DNA of 64,000 nt from an uncultured Flavobacteriales bacterium (GTDB taxonomy: Bacteria > Bacteroidota > Bacteroidia > Flavobacteriales > Crocinitomicaceae), in contig CAMLFH010000006.1 of the NCBI GenBank assembly GCA_946479285.1, positions 124,001 through 188,000 on the forward strand, in the 5' to 3' direction. The number at the start of each line of letters is the position of its first letter. The first letter of the stretch is position 1. Shown here piece after piece: positions 42,118 through 50,598 of the stretch. The translations under genes were made by a program, and so were the position numbers. The notes beneath the pieces were generated by a model, which worked only from the letters and a program-made list of their open reading frames with translations, did not search any database and was not told the DNA's origin.

Positions 42118-42425
42118 ACGATTGGGACGAACGCAAAAGAACCGGAAATGCGCAACCGATGAAAGAATTGGTGGATAAACTCATGAGCGCTTACCAGCTG
42201 CAGGGAAAAATGACCGAAATGGAAGTGCTCAGCAAATGGGAGGAAATGATGGGAAAGGCTGTAGCAGTCAGAACTACCAATCTTCAAATTCGCCAGGGAG
42301 TATTGATCATCCGTTTGAATTCTTCGGTGATGCGCGATGAATTGGCACACGGAAAGCAGATCATCATTGAACGCGTCAATCAAACAGCCGGAAAGCAGAT
42401 TATCACAGATGTTTGGTTCGAGTGA
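42114..42425 (+). CDS. DUF721 (DciA-like) protein
   Basis: 103 residues. The pattern MKELVDKLMSAYQLQGKMTEMEVLSKWEEMMGKAVAVRTTNLQIRQGVLIIRLNSSVMRDELAHGKQIIIERVN is typical of the DUF721 family, members of which (DciA) help load the replicative helicase. Translationally coupled to recF by a 4-nt overlap, an association repeatedly seen in bacteria and consistent with a DNA-replication role. Confidence 0.85.
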   Translation: MNDWDERKRTGNAQPMKELVDKLMSAYQLQGKMTEMEVLSKWEEMMGKAVAVRTTNLQIRQGVLIIRLNSSVMRDELAHGKQIIIERVNQTAGKQIITDVWFE

Positions 42426-42442
42426 TGAAAAGACGAGTATAA

Positions 42443-42739
42443 CTAAGTATTACTTGATTTCTTCGGATTATTTCTGTTATCCCAAAACAAAAGTAATTCA
42501 ACTCTTTTTTTGCTTTGAATGCGATAGAACAAAGTACTGTGTGGGTGAATAACGGCTTTTCTTGCGTCTTTAGGCTTTTTACATTCGGGAAACCCCTTTG
42601 GAAAAGTATTGATGGATTGAATAGTTTGGATGACCTGATTTACAAACTCTAAATCTTCTTTTGCAGTAAAGTGAGTTCGGATATGCAAACGGATAGCTTC
42701 CAGAGTTTGTTTCGATCTGTTACTCCAGATAATTTGCAT
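42443..42739 (-). CDS. ParE/RelE-family toxin
   Basis: 98 residues. IIWSNRSKQTLEAIRLHIRTHFTAKEDLEFVNQVIQTIQSINTFPKGFPECKKPKDARKAVIHPHSTLFYRIQSKKRVELLLFWDNRNNP has the order of strands and helices and the final RxxxLLLFWDNR block typical of ParE-like toxins (ribonuclease or gyrase poison). Convergent with the DciA-like gene and 3 nt downstream of its predicted antitoxin gene, which fits a two-gene module. The target cannot be deduced. Confidence 0.82.
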   Translation of the reverse strand: MQIIWSNRSKQTLEAIRLHIRTHFTAKEDLEFVNQVIQTIQSINTFPKGFPECKKPKDARKAVIHPHSTLFYRIQSKKRVELLLFWDNRNNPKKSSNT

Positions 42740-42742
42740 AAA

Positions 42743-43003
42743 TTAAATTTTTAAGCCCGGGAATTCTTTTCTGAATTGATTCATCATTTCTTCATGAGAA
42801 GTTCCAGGGTCTGTGCCATTATCAAGTTCCTCCATAGCCAATCGAACTTCTTCCAATACATAATCCGGAATATCTTCTTCGATGTCTTTTGTTTTTTGAA
42901 TCTTAAGACTACGCGCATATTCCAACATTTTAGAGACAAAAGTTTTATCCTCTGACTCTATAATCATCTGAACTAAATGAAGTTTGTTATCTGCCGTACT
43001 CAT
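42743..43003 (-). CDS. predicted antitoxin of the ParE-type module
   Basis: 86 residues, acidic at the end, no DNA-binding motif that I can name. The N-terminus (MSTADNKLHLVQMIIESEDKTFVSKMLEYARSLK) and the Glu/Asp-rich middle (TKDIEEDIPDYVLEEVRLAMEELDNGTD) resemble small antitoxins seen upstream of ParE toxins in Bacteroidota. It precedes the toxin by 3 nt. A perfect TATCTTTG box lies 4 nt before the ATG. Confidence 0.7.
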   Translation of the reverse strand: MSTADNKLHLVQMIIESEDKTFVSKMLEYARSLKIQKTKDIEEDIPDYVLEEVRLAMEELDNGTDPGTSHEEMMNQFRKEFPGLKI

Positions 43004-43007
43004 AACT

Positions 43008-43015
43008 CAAAGATA
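43008..43015 (-). promoter_or_regulatory. -7 box TATCTTTG of the toxin-antitoxin operon
   Basis: Exact TAnnTTTG on the minus strand, ending 4 nt (AGTT) before the antitoxin ATG at 43003. A TTG lies about 22 nt further upstream. The best example of the leaderless pattern. Confidence 0.6.
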
Positions 43016-43104
43016 AGAAGAAAAGTGGTTGCTAGAACAACGCCAAGGTCTTGAAAACCAATTTTAACAGCTTTCCCAAACTGCTAAAATCATTCTTTGA
43101 GGGT

Positions 43105-43138
43105 TTAAACTAGTGAACTTTTTAAACTATTGAACTTT
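43105..43138. repeat. gttcaa/gaactt word array
   Basis: Words gggtttaaactagtgaact, ttttaaactattgaactttg; same vocabulary as 26947-27029 in the opposite orientation. Ends in front of the panB promoter box. Confidence 0.55.
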
Positions 43139-43144
43139 GTTCCT

Positions 43145-43152
43145 TAACTTTG
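43145..43152 (+). promoter_or_regulatory. putative -7 box TAACTTTG of panB
   Basis: Exact TAnnTTTG directly after the gaactt array; 19 nt separate it from the ATG at 43172. Confidence 0.5.
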
Positions 43153-43171
43153 TTAGCTAAAATTATCGCTC

Positions 43172-43987
43172 ATGTCAGTGCATAAAAATGTAAAGCGCGT
43201 CACTACGAACGTTTTACAAGAAATGAAAAATTCCGGAGCTAAGATCTCTATGTTGACCGGTTACGATTTTTCAATGGCTAGAATCATTGATTCTGCAGGA
43301 ATTGATATCATTTTGGTAGGAGATTCCGCTTCAAATGTCATGGCCGGACATGAAACGACACTTCCCATTACACTTGATCAGATGATTTATCATGCCGGTT
43401 CTGTGGTCCGTGGAGTTGAAAGAGCTTTGGTTGTCGTTGATATGCCTTTTGGTTCGTACCAGGGAAATTCCAAAGAAGCCTTGTCGAATGCTATTCGTAT
43501 CATGAAAGAATCCGGTGGACATGCCGTGAAACTGGAAGGCGGAATTGAGATCATTGAATCCATCAAACGCATTCTCACAGCAGGAATTCCGGTGATGGGA
43601 CATTTAGGTTTAACGCCGCAATCCATTTATAAATTCGGAACTTATGTTGTTCGTGCTAAAGAAGAGGGCGAAGCACAACGCCTGATCGAAGATGCAAAAG
43701 CGTTGGAAGAAGCCGGTTGTTTTGCCATTGTGGTGGAGAAAATACCTGCGGCTTTGGCCGAAAAAGTAGCGAAATCAGTTTCTATTCCAATTATTGGTAT
43801 TGGAGCAGGTAACGGAGTAGACGGGCAGGTATTGGTAGTTCACGACATGCTGGGAATCAACAATGAATTCTCGCCGCGTTTCCTGCGTAAATATGCAAAC
43901 CTGTACGACATCATGAAGGAAGCTGTTGAAAGCTACATCGAAGACGTGCGCAGCGGTGATTTCCCGAATCAAAACGAACAATATTAG
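43172..43987 (+). CDS. panB: 3-methyl-2-oxobutanoate hydroxymethyltransferase
   Basis: 271 residues. [46 protein letters not shown] contains the metal-binding Asp and the VGDS signature, followed by [25 protein letters not shown] (His and substrate site) and [21 protein letters not shown]. It transfers a hydroxymethyl group from 5,10-methylene-THF to 2-oxoisovalerate, the first step of pantothenate synthesis. Linked with a 5-nt gap to a pseudouridine synthase gene; panC is not in the window. Promoter box upstream. Confidence 0.95.
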   Translation: MSVHKNVKRVTTNVLQEMKNSGAKISMLTGYDFSMARIIDSAGIDIILVGDSASNVMAGHETTLPITLDQMIYHAGSVVRGVERALVVVDMPFGSYQGNSKEALSNAIRIMKESGGHAVKLEGGIEIIESIKRILTAGIPVMGHLGLTPQSIYKFGTYVVRAKEEGEAQRLIEDAKALEEAGCFAIVVEKIPAALAEKVAKSVSIPIIGIGAGNGVDGQVLVVHDMLGINNEFSPRFLRKYANLYDIMKEAVESYIEDVRSGDFPNQNEQY

Positions 43988-43992
43988 TCTCT

Positions 43993-44703
43993 ATGGAGCA
44001 AATCCGCCCGGAAGACGTCCTGTATGAAGATAACCACCTGATTGTGGTCAATAAACATGCGGGAGAAAATGTACAGGGAGATATTTCCGGTGATTTTCCG
44101 CTGGTGGAAAAAGTGCGCGAATACATTCGACACAAGTTTGAAAAACCGGGAAACGTATTCTGTGGTTTGATCCATCGTTTGGACCGGCCGGTTTCAGGCG
44201 GAATTGCATTTGCACGTACCAGCAAGGCTTTGACCCGGATGAACAAGCTTTTTGCAGAAAAACATCCGCGAAAAATTTACTGGGCAGTGGTTGAAAAAGC
44301 ACCAAAAGAAAAATCAGGAAGTTTAATTCACCACCTGGTGCGTAACGAAAAGCAAAACAAGACTTACACCTATAACGAAGCACGAAAAGACTCGAAAGAA
44401 GCGCGGCTGAAATATAGGCTTTTGTTGAGTTCTGATAATTATACCCTGCTGGAAGTTGAACTGGAAACCGGAAGGCATCACCAGATCCGGGCACAATTGT
44501 CTGCTATTGGCTGCATCATAAAAGGAGATCTGAAATACGGAGCAAAACGCTCAAATCCGGATGGTTCTATATATTTGCATTCCAGGGAGTTGGAATTCGA
44601 ACATCCCACAACGAAAGAAACAGTAAAAATAACAGCTCCGGTGCCCCAGGACAACTTGTGGCAGTGGTTTCAAACCGAGATTCATAAACATCCCCGACGC
44701 TAA
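43993..44703 (+). CDS. RluA-family pseudouridine synthase
   Basis: 236 residues. The catalytic motif GLIHRLDRPVSGGIAFARTSKAL gives Asp64 as nucleophile, and LLEVELETGRHHQIRAQLSAIGCIIKGDLKYGAK and SIYLHSRELEFEHPTTKETVKITAP are the remaining RluA blocks. No S4 domain is present. The enzyme isomerises uridine in rRNA or tRNA; the substrate cannot be inferred. It starts 5 nt after panB and ends before the two-component genes. Confidence 0.9.
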   Translation: MEQIRPEDVLYEDNHLIVVNKHAGENVQGDISGDFPLVEKVREYIRHKFEKPGNVFCGLIHRLDRPVSGGIAFARTSKALTRMNKLFAEKHPRKIYWAVVEKAPKEKSGSLIHHLVRNEKQNKTYTYNEARKDSKEARLKYRLLLSSDNYTLLEVELETGRHHQIRAQLSAIGCIIKGDLKYGAKRSNPDGSIYLHSRELEFEHPTTKETVKITAPVPQDNLWQWFQTEIHKHPRR

Positions 44704-44726
44704 TTGTCGGAACTTAAAAGAAAAAA

Positions 44727-46871
44727 ATGAAATTAGTTCCCGTATTTCTACTCTTCACTTCACTTCTTTTTGGGCAAACAAAACCTTATTATTATCCGGT
44801 TCAAACCTCGTTGGGAGATCACCACATCACCGCAATCGAACAAGATGCTTTCGGAAGACTGATCCTGGGAACCGACAAAGGGATTTTTAGTTTCAACGGG
44901 TTTCAGTCTAAGCAGATTGCGTCCTCCAAATTATATTCCAAAGACATCATTCAACTCCTGAAACTAAAAGGCAGATTCATTGGTTTCAACAGGACCGGAC
45001 AGTTGTTCGAGATCAAAGGCGATGAGGTGGTTTTGATTCCTTTACCGGATGTGAAGAGTCAAATCCTGAGCCTGGAAGCAACAAAAGACAGAGAACTGCG
45101 CGTTTTGTGCCCGGATGCAGTCTATATTTTCAAATTCGAATCGAATTCGCTTTCCCTGGTTTCAAAAACCGCAATTCCTTTCTATGAAAAAGGAAGGTCG
45201 GAATTGATCGATTACTGTGAAAATGATAAAGGACGTTTTGCCCTGCTGTCAAGCAATGAATTGATCGATGTGGACGACCAGGTTGCCCGCACACTGCCCG
45301 GAATGACGGGAAGATGGATGATCGCAGACAAGAACAACCTGATTCTTTTTCCTGCAAAGCCAAACTCCAATATTTCACTTAAGTATGTGAACAAACGCTT
45401 TAAAAATCTGAATAAACTGATCGGTGCTTTCAATCATTCCATCCAAAAAGTGGTGCGGATTGATGAGAAAGTTTACCTGCTGTCTGAAACCGGACTGATT
45501 GTTTTGAAAGTGGGCGATATGCGTGTGAAATCCGTTATTGTTGGATTACAGGTAACAGCTGTTTTCCGGGACAAGAATAGAAATACCTGGCTGGGCACCA
45601 AATCGAAAGGATTGTATTGTATTCCGGATGGTTCCTACAAACTGTTGAATTCAACCGAGTTTAGTTTCCTGGATCTTTACAAGCAGGAAATCATTGCCAG
45701 GAGCAGTTCCGGTGAAATGATGATGCTGAGTAAGTTCGGAAGAAAAATCCGGAATAAGCTTCAAAACTCAACTCCAAAAATAGATCCCAAATCGGCCGGG
45801 ATTCAAATGCCCCTGATCCTTGCAGACGAATTTGTAAAAGAAATCCTGCCCTTGAATAACGGGAATTTCCTGCTTGTTTCTTCCAAAGGATTGTTCAGTA
45901 TAGAGGCAAAATCGACCAAAGAACTGCGTGATAAACTGAAGAAAGGAATGGGGCGAAATGTGATTTTGGAAAGTCCGGTAAAGTTATTTCAGCAGTCGGA
46001 CACCAATGAAGTGCTGTTCTCTAATCTCGACGGATTGTTTTCACTGGACCTCAATACACTGGAATACCGTTCGATTCGCTATTTCAACGAAAACATAGAT
46101 CCTTCGGACATTCTTTTTCACAAACAGGCGTGGTATGTTTTGAGTTCCTCAAACAAGATCTTTACCATTAAGAAAGGCAAAGTAACTCATGAAGTGAATT
46201 TCCGCGAAAACGGAAGCAACCTGCTGGTTTCAAGATTGAAAATTTACAACGATCAGTTTTATATTCTTTCGGACAAAACACTTTACCGCACAAAGAACCT
46301 GAATGGCGATTTGGAACGTTTGGAAGAGCTTTCCCGCATGAATGATCTGTTTTTGAGGGATTTTGTAGTGCTGGATGATAAAGTCTATGTTGCAACGCAA
46401 TTCGGGCTCTTTGAATTCAGTTGGGAAAAAGTAAAAATGGAATTCCCTTCATTTATCCTTGGAAAACCTGCCGGAGATCATCAAATAGGTCAGACAAATA
46501 TATTCGGAGCAGATAATATTGAAGTCAGTATTCCCTATGAGCTGGTGGAATTAATGGGAAATCACCCTTATCAACTGCAGTATCGTTTGGTTCGAAACGG
46601 CGAGAAAGATCAGATCCATTGGTCAGGTACTTCTTTGAGTTTAACAAAATTGACTTTTGAGCATTTGACCGCCGGAAGTTACGATTTGGAATTAAGGCTT
46701 TTTGATCCGGGAACAGGCCGCTATTCCAATCCGGATTCTATCAGCTTCAGAGTAAAAGCTTCCTGGTATGAAGATACTTTGGTTTGGTTTATCGCCGGAA
46801 TCCTGATAGGTTTCTTTGGTTTGTTATATTTGAAAAGAAGAAAACGTCTGAAAAAAATGGAACTCCAGTAA
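44727..46871 (+). CDS. propeller-type sensor protein with Y_Y_Y domain, no kinase
   Basis: 714 residues. Signal peptide (MKLVPVFLLFTSLLFGQ), then beta-propeller-like repeats of the kind ITAIEQDAFGRLILGTDKGIFSFNG and RNTWLGTKSKGLYCIPDG, as in the periplasmic half of hybrid two-component systems. Near the C-terminus NIEVSIPYELVELMGNHPYQLQYRLVRNGEKDQIHWS and LSLTKLTFEHLTAGSYDLELRLFDPGTGR form the Y_Y_Y immunoglobulin-like domain, followed by one transmembrane helix (LVWFIAGILIGFFGLLYL) and only ~12 basic residues. The usual histidine-kinase domain is missing; the next gene supplies one, with TPRs in place of a propeller. Confidence 0.8.
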   Translation: MKLVPVFLLFTSLLFGQTKPYYYPVQTSLGDHHITAIEQDAFGRLILGTDKGIFSFNGFQSKQIASSKLYSKDIIQLLKLKGRFIGFNRTGQLFEIKGDEVVLIPLPDVKSQILSLEATKDRELRVLCPDAVYIFKFESNSLSLVSKTAIPFYEKGRSELIDYCENDKGRFALLSSNELIDVDDQVARTLPGMTGRWMIADKNNLILFPAKPNSNISLKYVNKRFKNLNKLIGAFNHSIQKVVRIDEKVYLLSETGLIVLKVGDMRVKSVIVGLQVTAVFRDKNRNTWLGTKSKGLYCIPDGSYKLLNSTEFSFLDLYKQEIIARSSSGEMMMLSKFGRKIRNKLQNSTPKIDPKSAGIQMPLILADEFVKEILPLNNGNFLLVSSKGLFSIEAKSTKELRDKLKKGMGRNVILESPVKLFQQSDTNEVLFSNLDGLFSLDLNTLEYRSIRYFNENIDPSDILFHKQAWYVLSSSNKIFTIKKGKVTHEVNFRENGSNLLVSRLKIYNDQFYILSDKTLYRTKNLNGDLERLEELSRMNDLFLRDFVVLDDKVYVATQFGLFEFSWEKVKMEFPSFILGKPAGDHQIGQTNIFGADNIEVSIPYELVELMGNHPYQLQYRLVRNGEKDQIHWSGTSLSLTKLTFEHLTAGSYDLELRLFDPGTGRYSNPDSISFRVKASWYEDTLVWFIAGILIGFFGLLYLKRRKRLKKMELQ

Positions 46872-46888
46872 GTTGATAAACAGTGCCT

Positions 46889-48781
46889 ATGAAACAATTG
46901 CTACTAATTACTGTTCTCTTTATGCTGAATCTTTCAGCTTTGAAGGGTTATGCACAATGCGATACAAACAAGATCAACAAAGAAAACGACCGGATACTGG
47001 AACTGTGTTACGAAAAGCCGGATAACGCACTCAAAGCCTGTGAAAAAGTCATTAAACAGTCGCAGGAATGCAAATTTTATCCCGGCGAAGTGCGTGCCTT
47101 GATCCGGAAGGGGATTTGTTACGATGTACTCTCTAAACCTGATCAGGCCATTATCTTTTACAAAAAAGCCCGAACCGTTTCTCAGAAAAATAAATACATC
47201 AAAGGAGTTGCCTCCTGTGAAAATAATCTTGGATTGATCTACTGGCGCTTAAACGACCTGAAACGTGCCATTCATTCCTTTCACGAAGCGAAACTGGCTT
47301 TCGAGTTGATGGAGGACAATGTGAATGTGGCAACCGTTATGAATAACCTGGGACTGATCTATGAAGAACTGGGCCAGGAAAAAATCGCCCTATATTGGTA
47401 CCGCCGAAGTGTGGAACTCTATAAGAAAGAAAAGAATACCGACCAGATACTGGATGTTTACTCCAATATCGGGAACATCTACACCTGGACGAACTTGAAA
47501 AAAAACGATTCCTGTATTTACTACTCGGAAATGGCCATCAAAGGGTATCGCAAAACAAAGAATAAGTACGGATTGTCTATTTCTTTAAGCAACCTGGGAA
47601 CCGCTTTGGGGTATAAAAAAGAGTACGTACGTGCAGAAGCTGCATTCAAAGAAAGTGCAGCAATTGCTAAAGAACTGGGAAATGAATATTCCTACTTGAG
47701 CACCTTGATCAATTGGTCCAATTGCTGCCGGAAACAAAAGCTTTATGTCGAGCAGGAGAAATTACTCGTGGAAGCCTTCCCGATTGCGGAAAAATTGAAT
47801 GCGCCCGAACAATTGTATAAAATAAGCGAATCAATGGGATTTATTGCTCTAAGAAAAGGAGATACCAAAGCTGCAATGAAGTACTGGGCTATCTTTCTTA
47901 AGAACAATACCAAATATACCAGGGAATTACAAGATAAAACGATCTCAAGGACCAATGCACTTTACGAGCTCAAATCCGAAAAGCAGCAAACGGAACTTTA
48001 CCGGAAAAAGAAAGATGCCGAATTACTTCGCCAGCAGTTGAATAGAAAAGTAGAGAACACATATTGGATTGTTTTGGTCGCGATTTTATTCCTCACAGTG
48101 ATCAGCTTAATATTCTACTTCATACGTCGTTCTTTGAAAAGAGAATTGATTGCACAGCAGCAGGTATTCCAGGCTACCAATGAAGAACGTAAGCGTATTT
48201 CCTACGATTTACATGATTTGGTTGGTTCTCAGTTGAGCTTTGTGGTGAACAATCTCGAATTACTGTCCTTCAGTGAGAAAGAAAATGAGCGCATCAACAG
48301 GACCTTTACCATGAGCCAGGAGGCTATGAGTTCCTTGCGGGATACTGTTTGGGCCCTGCATTCCGAAAGCATGTCTTCCAAGGTATTGCTGGATAGAATG
48401 AAGAACGTGGCTAAAAAATGGCTGCAGGATAATTCCATCAAAGTAAAATTCAATGTCCAAATGGATGATTGTGAACTGGATCCCGGAGTTTCTCTGCATG
48501 TCATGCGTATTTTCCAGGAAGGAATCAGCAACATCTATAAACATTCGAAGGCCAAAAAGGTAGAAATCACCCTGAAAGAAGAAGGAGATTCTCTGATGCT
48601 TTCCATTGAAGACTTCGGAGTGGGATTCGACCCTGCGGTGAAACCCGATTTTCACTATGGTTTGAAGAGCATCGAACAGCGGTCAGAAAAGATTGGAGCG
48701 CTTTACTCCATGACGAAAAGTACTTCTCACAACGGAATGGTGCTTTCGCTAAGCTGGAAGAAAAATAGCACAATTGCGTAA
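46889..48781 (+). CDS. TPR sensor histidine kinase (HisKA_3 type)
   Basis: 630 residues from the ATG at 46889. Signal sequence, then seven or so tetratricopeptide repeats (GDRILELCYEKPDNALKACEK, NAVMNNLGLIYEELGQEKIALYWYRRS), a membrane helix (TYWIVLVAILFLTVISLIFYFI), the phosphorylated His442 in RKRISYDLHDLVGSQLS and a HATPase end (FQEGISNIYKHSKAKKVEIT ... DFGVGFDP ... YGLKSIEQRSEKIGA). It autophosphorylates and passes phosphate to the LuxR-type regulator encoded 35 nt downstream. Confidence 0.9.
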   Translation: MKQLLLITVLFMLNLSALKGYAQCDTNKINKENDRILELCYEKPDNALKACEKVIKQSQECKFYPGEVRALIRKGICYDVLSKPDQAIIFYKKARTVSQKNKYIKGVASCENNLGLIYWRLNDLKRAIHSFHEAKLAFELMEDNVNVATVMNNLGLIYEELGQEKIALYWYRRSVELYKKEKNTDQILDVYSNIGNIYTWTNLKKNDSCIYYSEMAIKGYRKTKNKYGLSISLSNLGTALGYKKEYVRAEAAFKESAAIAKELGNEYSYLSTLINWSNCCRKQKLYVEQEKLLVEAFPIAEKLNAPEQLYKISESMGFIALRKGDTKAAMKYWAIFLKNNTKYTRELQDKTISRTNALYELKSEKQQTELYRKKKDAELLRQQLNRKVENTYWIVLVAILFLTVISLIFYFIRRSLKRELIAQQQVFQATNEERKRISYDLHDLVGSQLSFVVNNLELLSFSEKENERINRTFTMSQEAMSSLRDTVWALHSESMSSKVLLDRMKNVAKKWLQDNSIKVKFNVQMDDCELDPGVSLHVMRIFQEGISNIYKHSKAKKVEITLKEEGDSLMLSIEDFGVGFDPAVKPDFHYGLKSIEQRSEKIGALYSMTKSTSHNGMVLSLSWKKNSTIA

Positions 48782-48804
48782 TTGGAAATGCTGCCGTAAA
48801 TAGG

Positions 48805-48812
48805 CATATTTG
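48805..48812 (+). promoter_or_regulatory. possible -7 box CATATTTG
   Basis: One mismatch to TAnnTTTG, ending 4 nt (CTCT) before the ATG at 48817. May give the response regulator an extra leaderless transcript from within the operon. Confidence 0.35.
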
Positions 48813-48816
48813 CTCT

Positions 48817-49470
48817 ATGGGAATCTGTCCGATCGGAATTGTTGATGATAAGGTGTACAACGTACAAATCCTGACTGAAAAGCTGGAAGCTAAGTCGGGA
48901 GTGAAAATTACTATGTCGGCTTTTAACGGCCAGGCGTTTCTGCATGTACTTCCAACTTTGAAACCCCTTCCTGAAATCATTTTTATGGACATCGATATGC
49001 CCGTAATGGATGGAATTGAAGCCGTGAAACAAGGGAAAGCACTTTATCCGCAAATCCATTTTATCATGATCACTGTTTTTGATGATGAAGAGCGGATCTT
49101 TTCAGCCATCCAGGCAGGAGCAAGCGGTTATTTATTGAAAGACGAATCCATTGCAAACCTGCACACAGCAATCGATAATGTATTGGAATTCGGTGCCGCA
49201 CCTTTGGCACCGGCTATTGCAAAAAAGGCCTACAGTTTCATTCAAAATCAACCCGCAGAAGCTTCAAATACGGAAGCAACTCCGCTTAGTTCGCGTGAAA
49301 TGGACATCCTGAATTGCCTGGCGCAGGGGAAAAGCTACACGATCATCGCCGATGAGTTATTCATCAGCCCGCATACAGTGCGCAAACACATGACCAACAT
49401 CTACGAAAAACTGCACGTAAACTCTAAGGTCGAAGCCGTTCGACTGGCGATGCAGAAGAAATGGGTATAG
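48817..49470 (+). CDS. LuxR-type response regulator
   Basis: 217 residues. Receiver domain with IVDDKVYNVQILTE at the start, phosphoacceptor Asp58 in FMDIDMPVMDG, and ITVFDDEERIFSAIQAGASGYLLKD; then a LuxR helix-turn-helix (LSSREMDILNCLAQGKSYTIIADELFISPHTVRKHMTNIYEKLHVNSKVEAV). It pairs with the TPR histidine kinase 35 nt upstream. Target genes are not evident. The 3' gap (49471-49548) is filled by a word-array repeat. Confidence 0.92.
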   Translation: MGICPIGIVDDKVYNVQILTEKLEAKSGVKITMSAFNGQAFLHVLPTLKPLPEIIFMDIDMPVMDGIEAVKQGKALYPQIHFIMITVFDDEERIFSAIQAGASGYLLKDESIANLHTAIDNVLEFGAAPLAPAIAKKAYSFIQNQPAEASNTEATPLSSREMDILNCLAQGKSYTIIADELFISPHTVRKHMTNIYEKLHVNSKVEAVRLAMQKKWV

Positions 49471-49474
49471 GGTA

Positions 49475-49547
49475 GTTATCAATTATGAATGAAGAAATTA
49501 TTAAGAGTGCTAATCTTGATAATTGATAATTTTCTGATTGATAATTA
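49475..49547. repeat. gataatt word-array hairpin
   Basis: Left: gtagttatcaattatgaatg, aagaaattattaag; right: cttgataattgataatttt, ctgattgataattaac, the inverted relatives. It fills the gap between the regulator and the convergent PorP/SprF gene, so it may act as a bidirectional terminator. Confidence 0.65.
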
Positions 49548-49548
49548 A

Positions 49549-50595
49549 CTAGAATCCGCTAAACTCTTTCGGACATTGGTACCTTCTTCGCATGCTCTTG
49601 TCATTGACATTCTTAGAGAACAATACCTTATTCGGGATCTCGAACAAGAGCGAAAGCTCATGACTGCCGTAACTGCTTGTTTTTAAGCGCGAGATCGTCA
49701 TATCGAAATTGTAAGTGATGCGCCACAAGGTTTCGTATTTGGTTCTCAGGTTTAGCCCAAGGGTGAAAATGAAAGAATCATATTGTTTAAAACTCATCGC
49801 CGCAGTTCTGTTGCGCATCCAGATTCCGATAATGAACGGCTGACTGATGAAATTACTTCCTACGCTAAACGTTCGGAATTCGTTCTGCATTTCGTAGACA
49901 ATTCCCGGTGAAACCACAAATTCATTGAAAAGCAGGTTGGCAGAACCGTGGAAGACCAGTTTAAAAGGCAATCTTTCTGTATCCGCTAGGAAAGCATCTT
50001 TCGGCTGAGATAAATGATGGATTGCACCACCAAATGTCATGTTGAAGCGTTTAAAAGAACCACGTTGTTTACGTGTCGAACCGTTGAACCTTGCAACCAG
50101 TCCCGCACTGAAATCTGCATAGGAAACGCTGTTGTAACCTGGTCTGTTGAAATTACTTTCCTTATATTTTCCCATCGTTTCATCCAGCTGATCGGAGAAG
50201 GTAAGTTTAGACCAGTCAATGTTCTTAGTCACAAATCCACCGCTTACGCCGGCCTGGAGAATGAAATTCTTGGTGTCTACCGGTCGGTAGGAATAATTGA
50301 GGTAACCACCGGCAGTTCTTAGCAATGCTTCGCCGCCTACATCAGAATAAGCCATGATTCCCAATCCCATTTTGTACATCGTTTGAGCTTCGGCAGAGAA
50401 GGAGTAGGTGTTGAACCTTCCCGGAATTGGTCCCCACAAAGAACGAGCGTTCAAACGAATAGCAATTCCATTGTTCACAGCCGTCATGGAAGGATTGTAA
50501 TAAATCGGGTTATTGTAGAACTGTGAAAAGTTAGGATCTTGTGCGAACACGTTTCCGGCAGCAACGAAAAATAGGAATAGAATCAGTATTTTCAT
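49549..50595 (-). CDS. PorP/SprF-family T9SS-associated outer-membrane protein
   Basis: 348 residues. Signal peptide (MKILILFLFFVAAGNVFAQ), then DPNFSQFYNNPIYYNPSMTAVNNGIAIRLNARSLWGPIPGRFNTYSFSAEAQT, the start characteristic of the PorP/SprF family, and a series of beta strands (RTAGGYLNYSYRPVDTKNFILQAGVSGGF, SFIFTLGLNLRTKYETLWRITYNFDMTISRLK). These barrels help type IX secretion deliver adhesins such as SprB to the surface. Its location 3 nt after a giant type B cargo is the classical arrangement. Confidence 0.9.
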   Translation of the reverse strand: MKILILFLFFVAAGNVFAQDPNFSQFYNNPIYYNPSMTAVNNGIAIRLNARSLWGPIPGRFNTYSFSAEAQTMYKMGLGIMAYSDVGGEALLRTAGGYLNYSYRPVDTKNFILQAGVSGGFVTKNIDWSKLTFSDQLDETMGKYKESNFNRPGYNSVSYADFSAGLVARFNGSTRKQRGSFKRFNMTFGGAIHHLSQPKDAFLADTERLPFKLVFHGSANLLFNEFVVSPGIVYEMQNEFRTFSVGSNFISQPFIIGIWMRNRTAAMSFKQYDSFIFTLGLNLRTKYETLWRITYNFDMTISRLKTSSYGSHELSLLFEIPNKVLFSKNVNDKSMRRRYQCPKEFSGF

Positions 50596-50598
50596 AGC

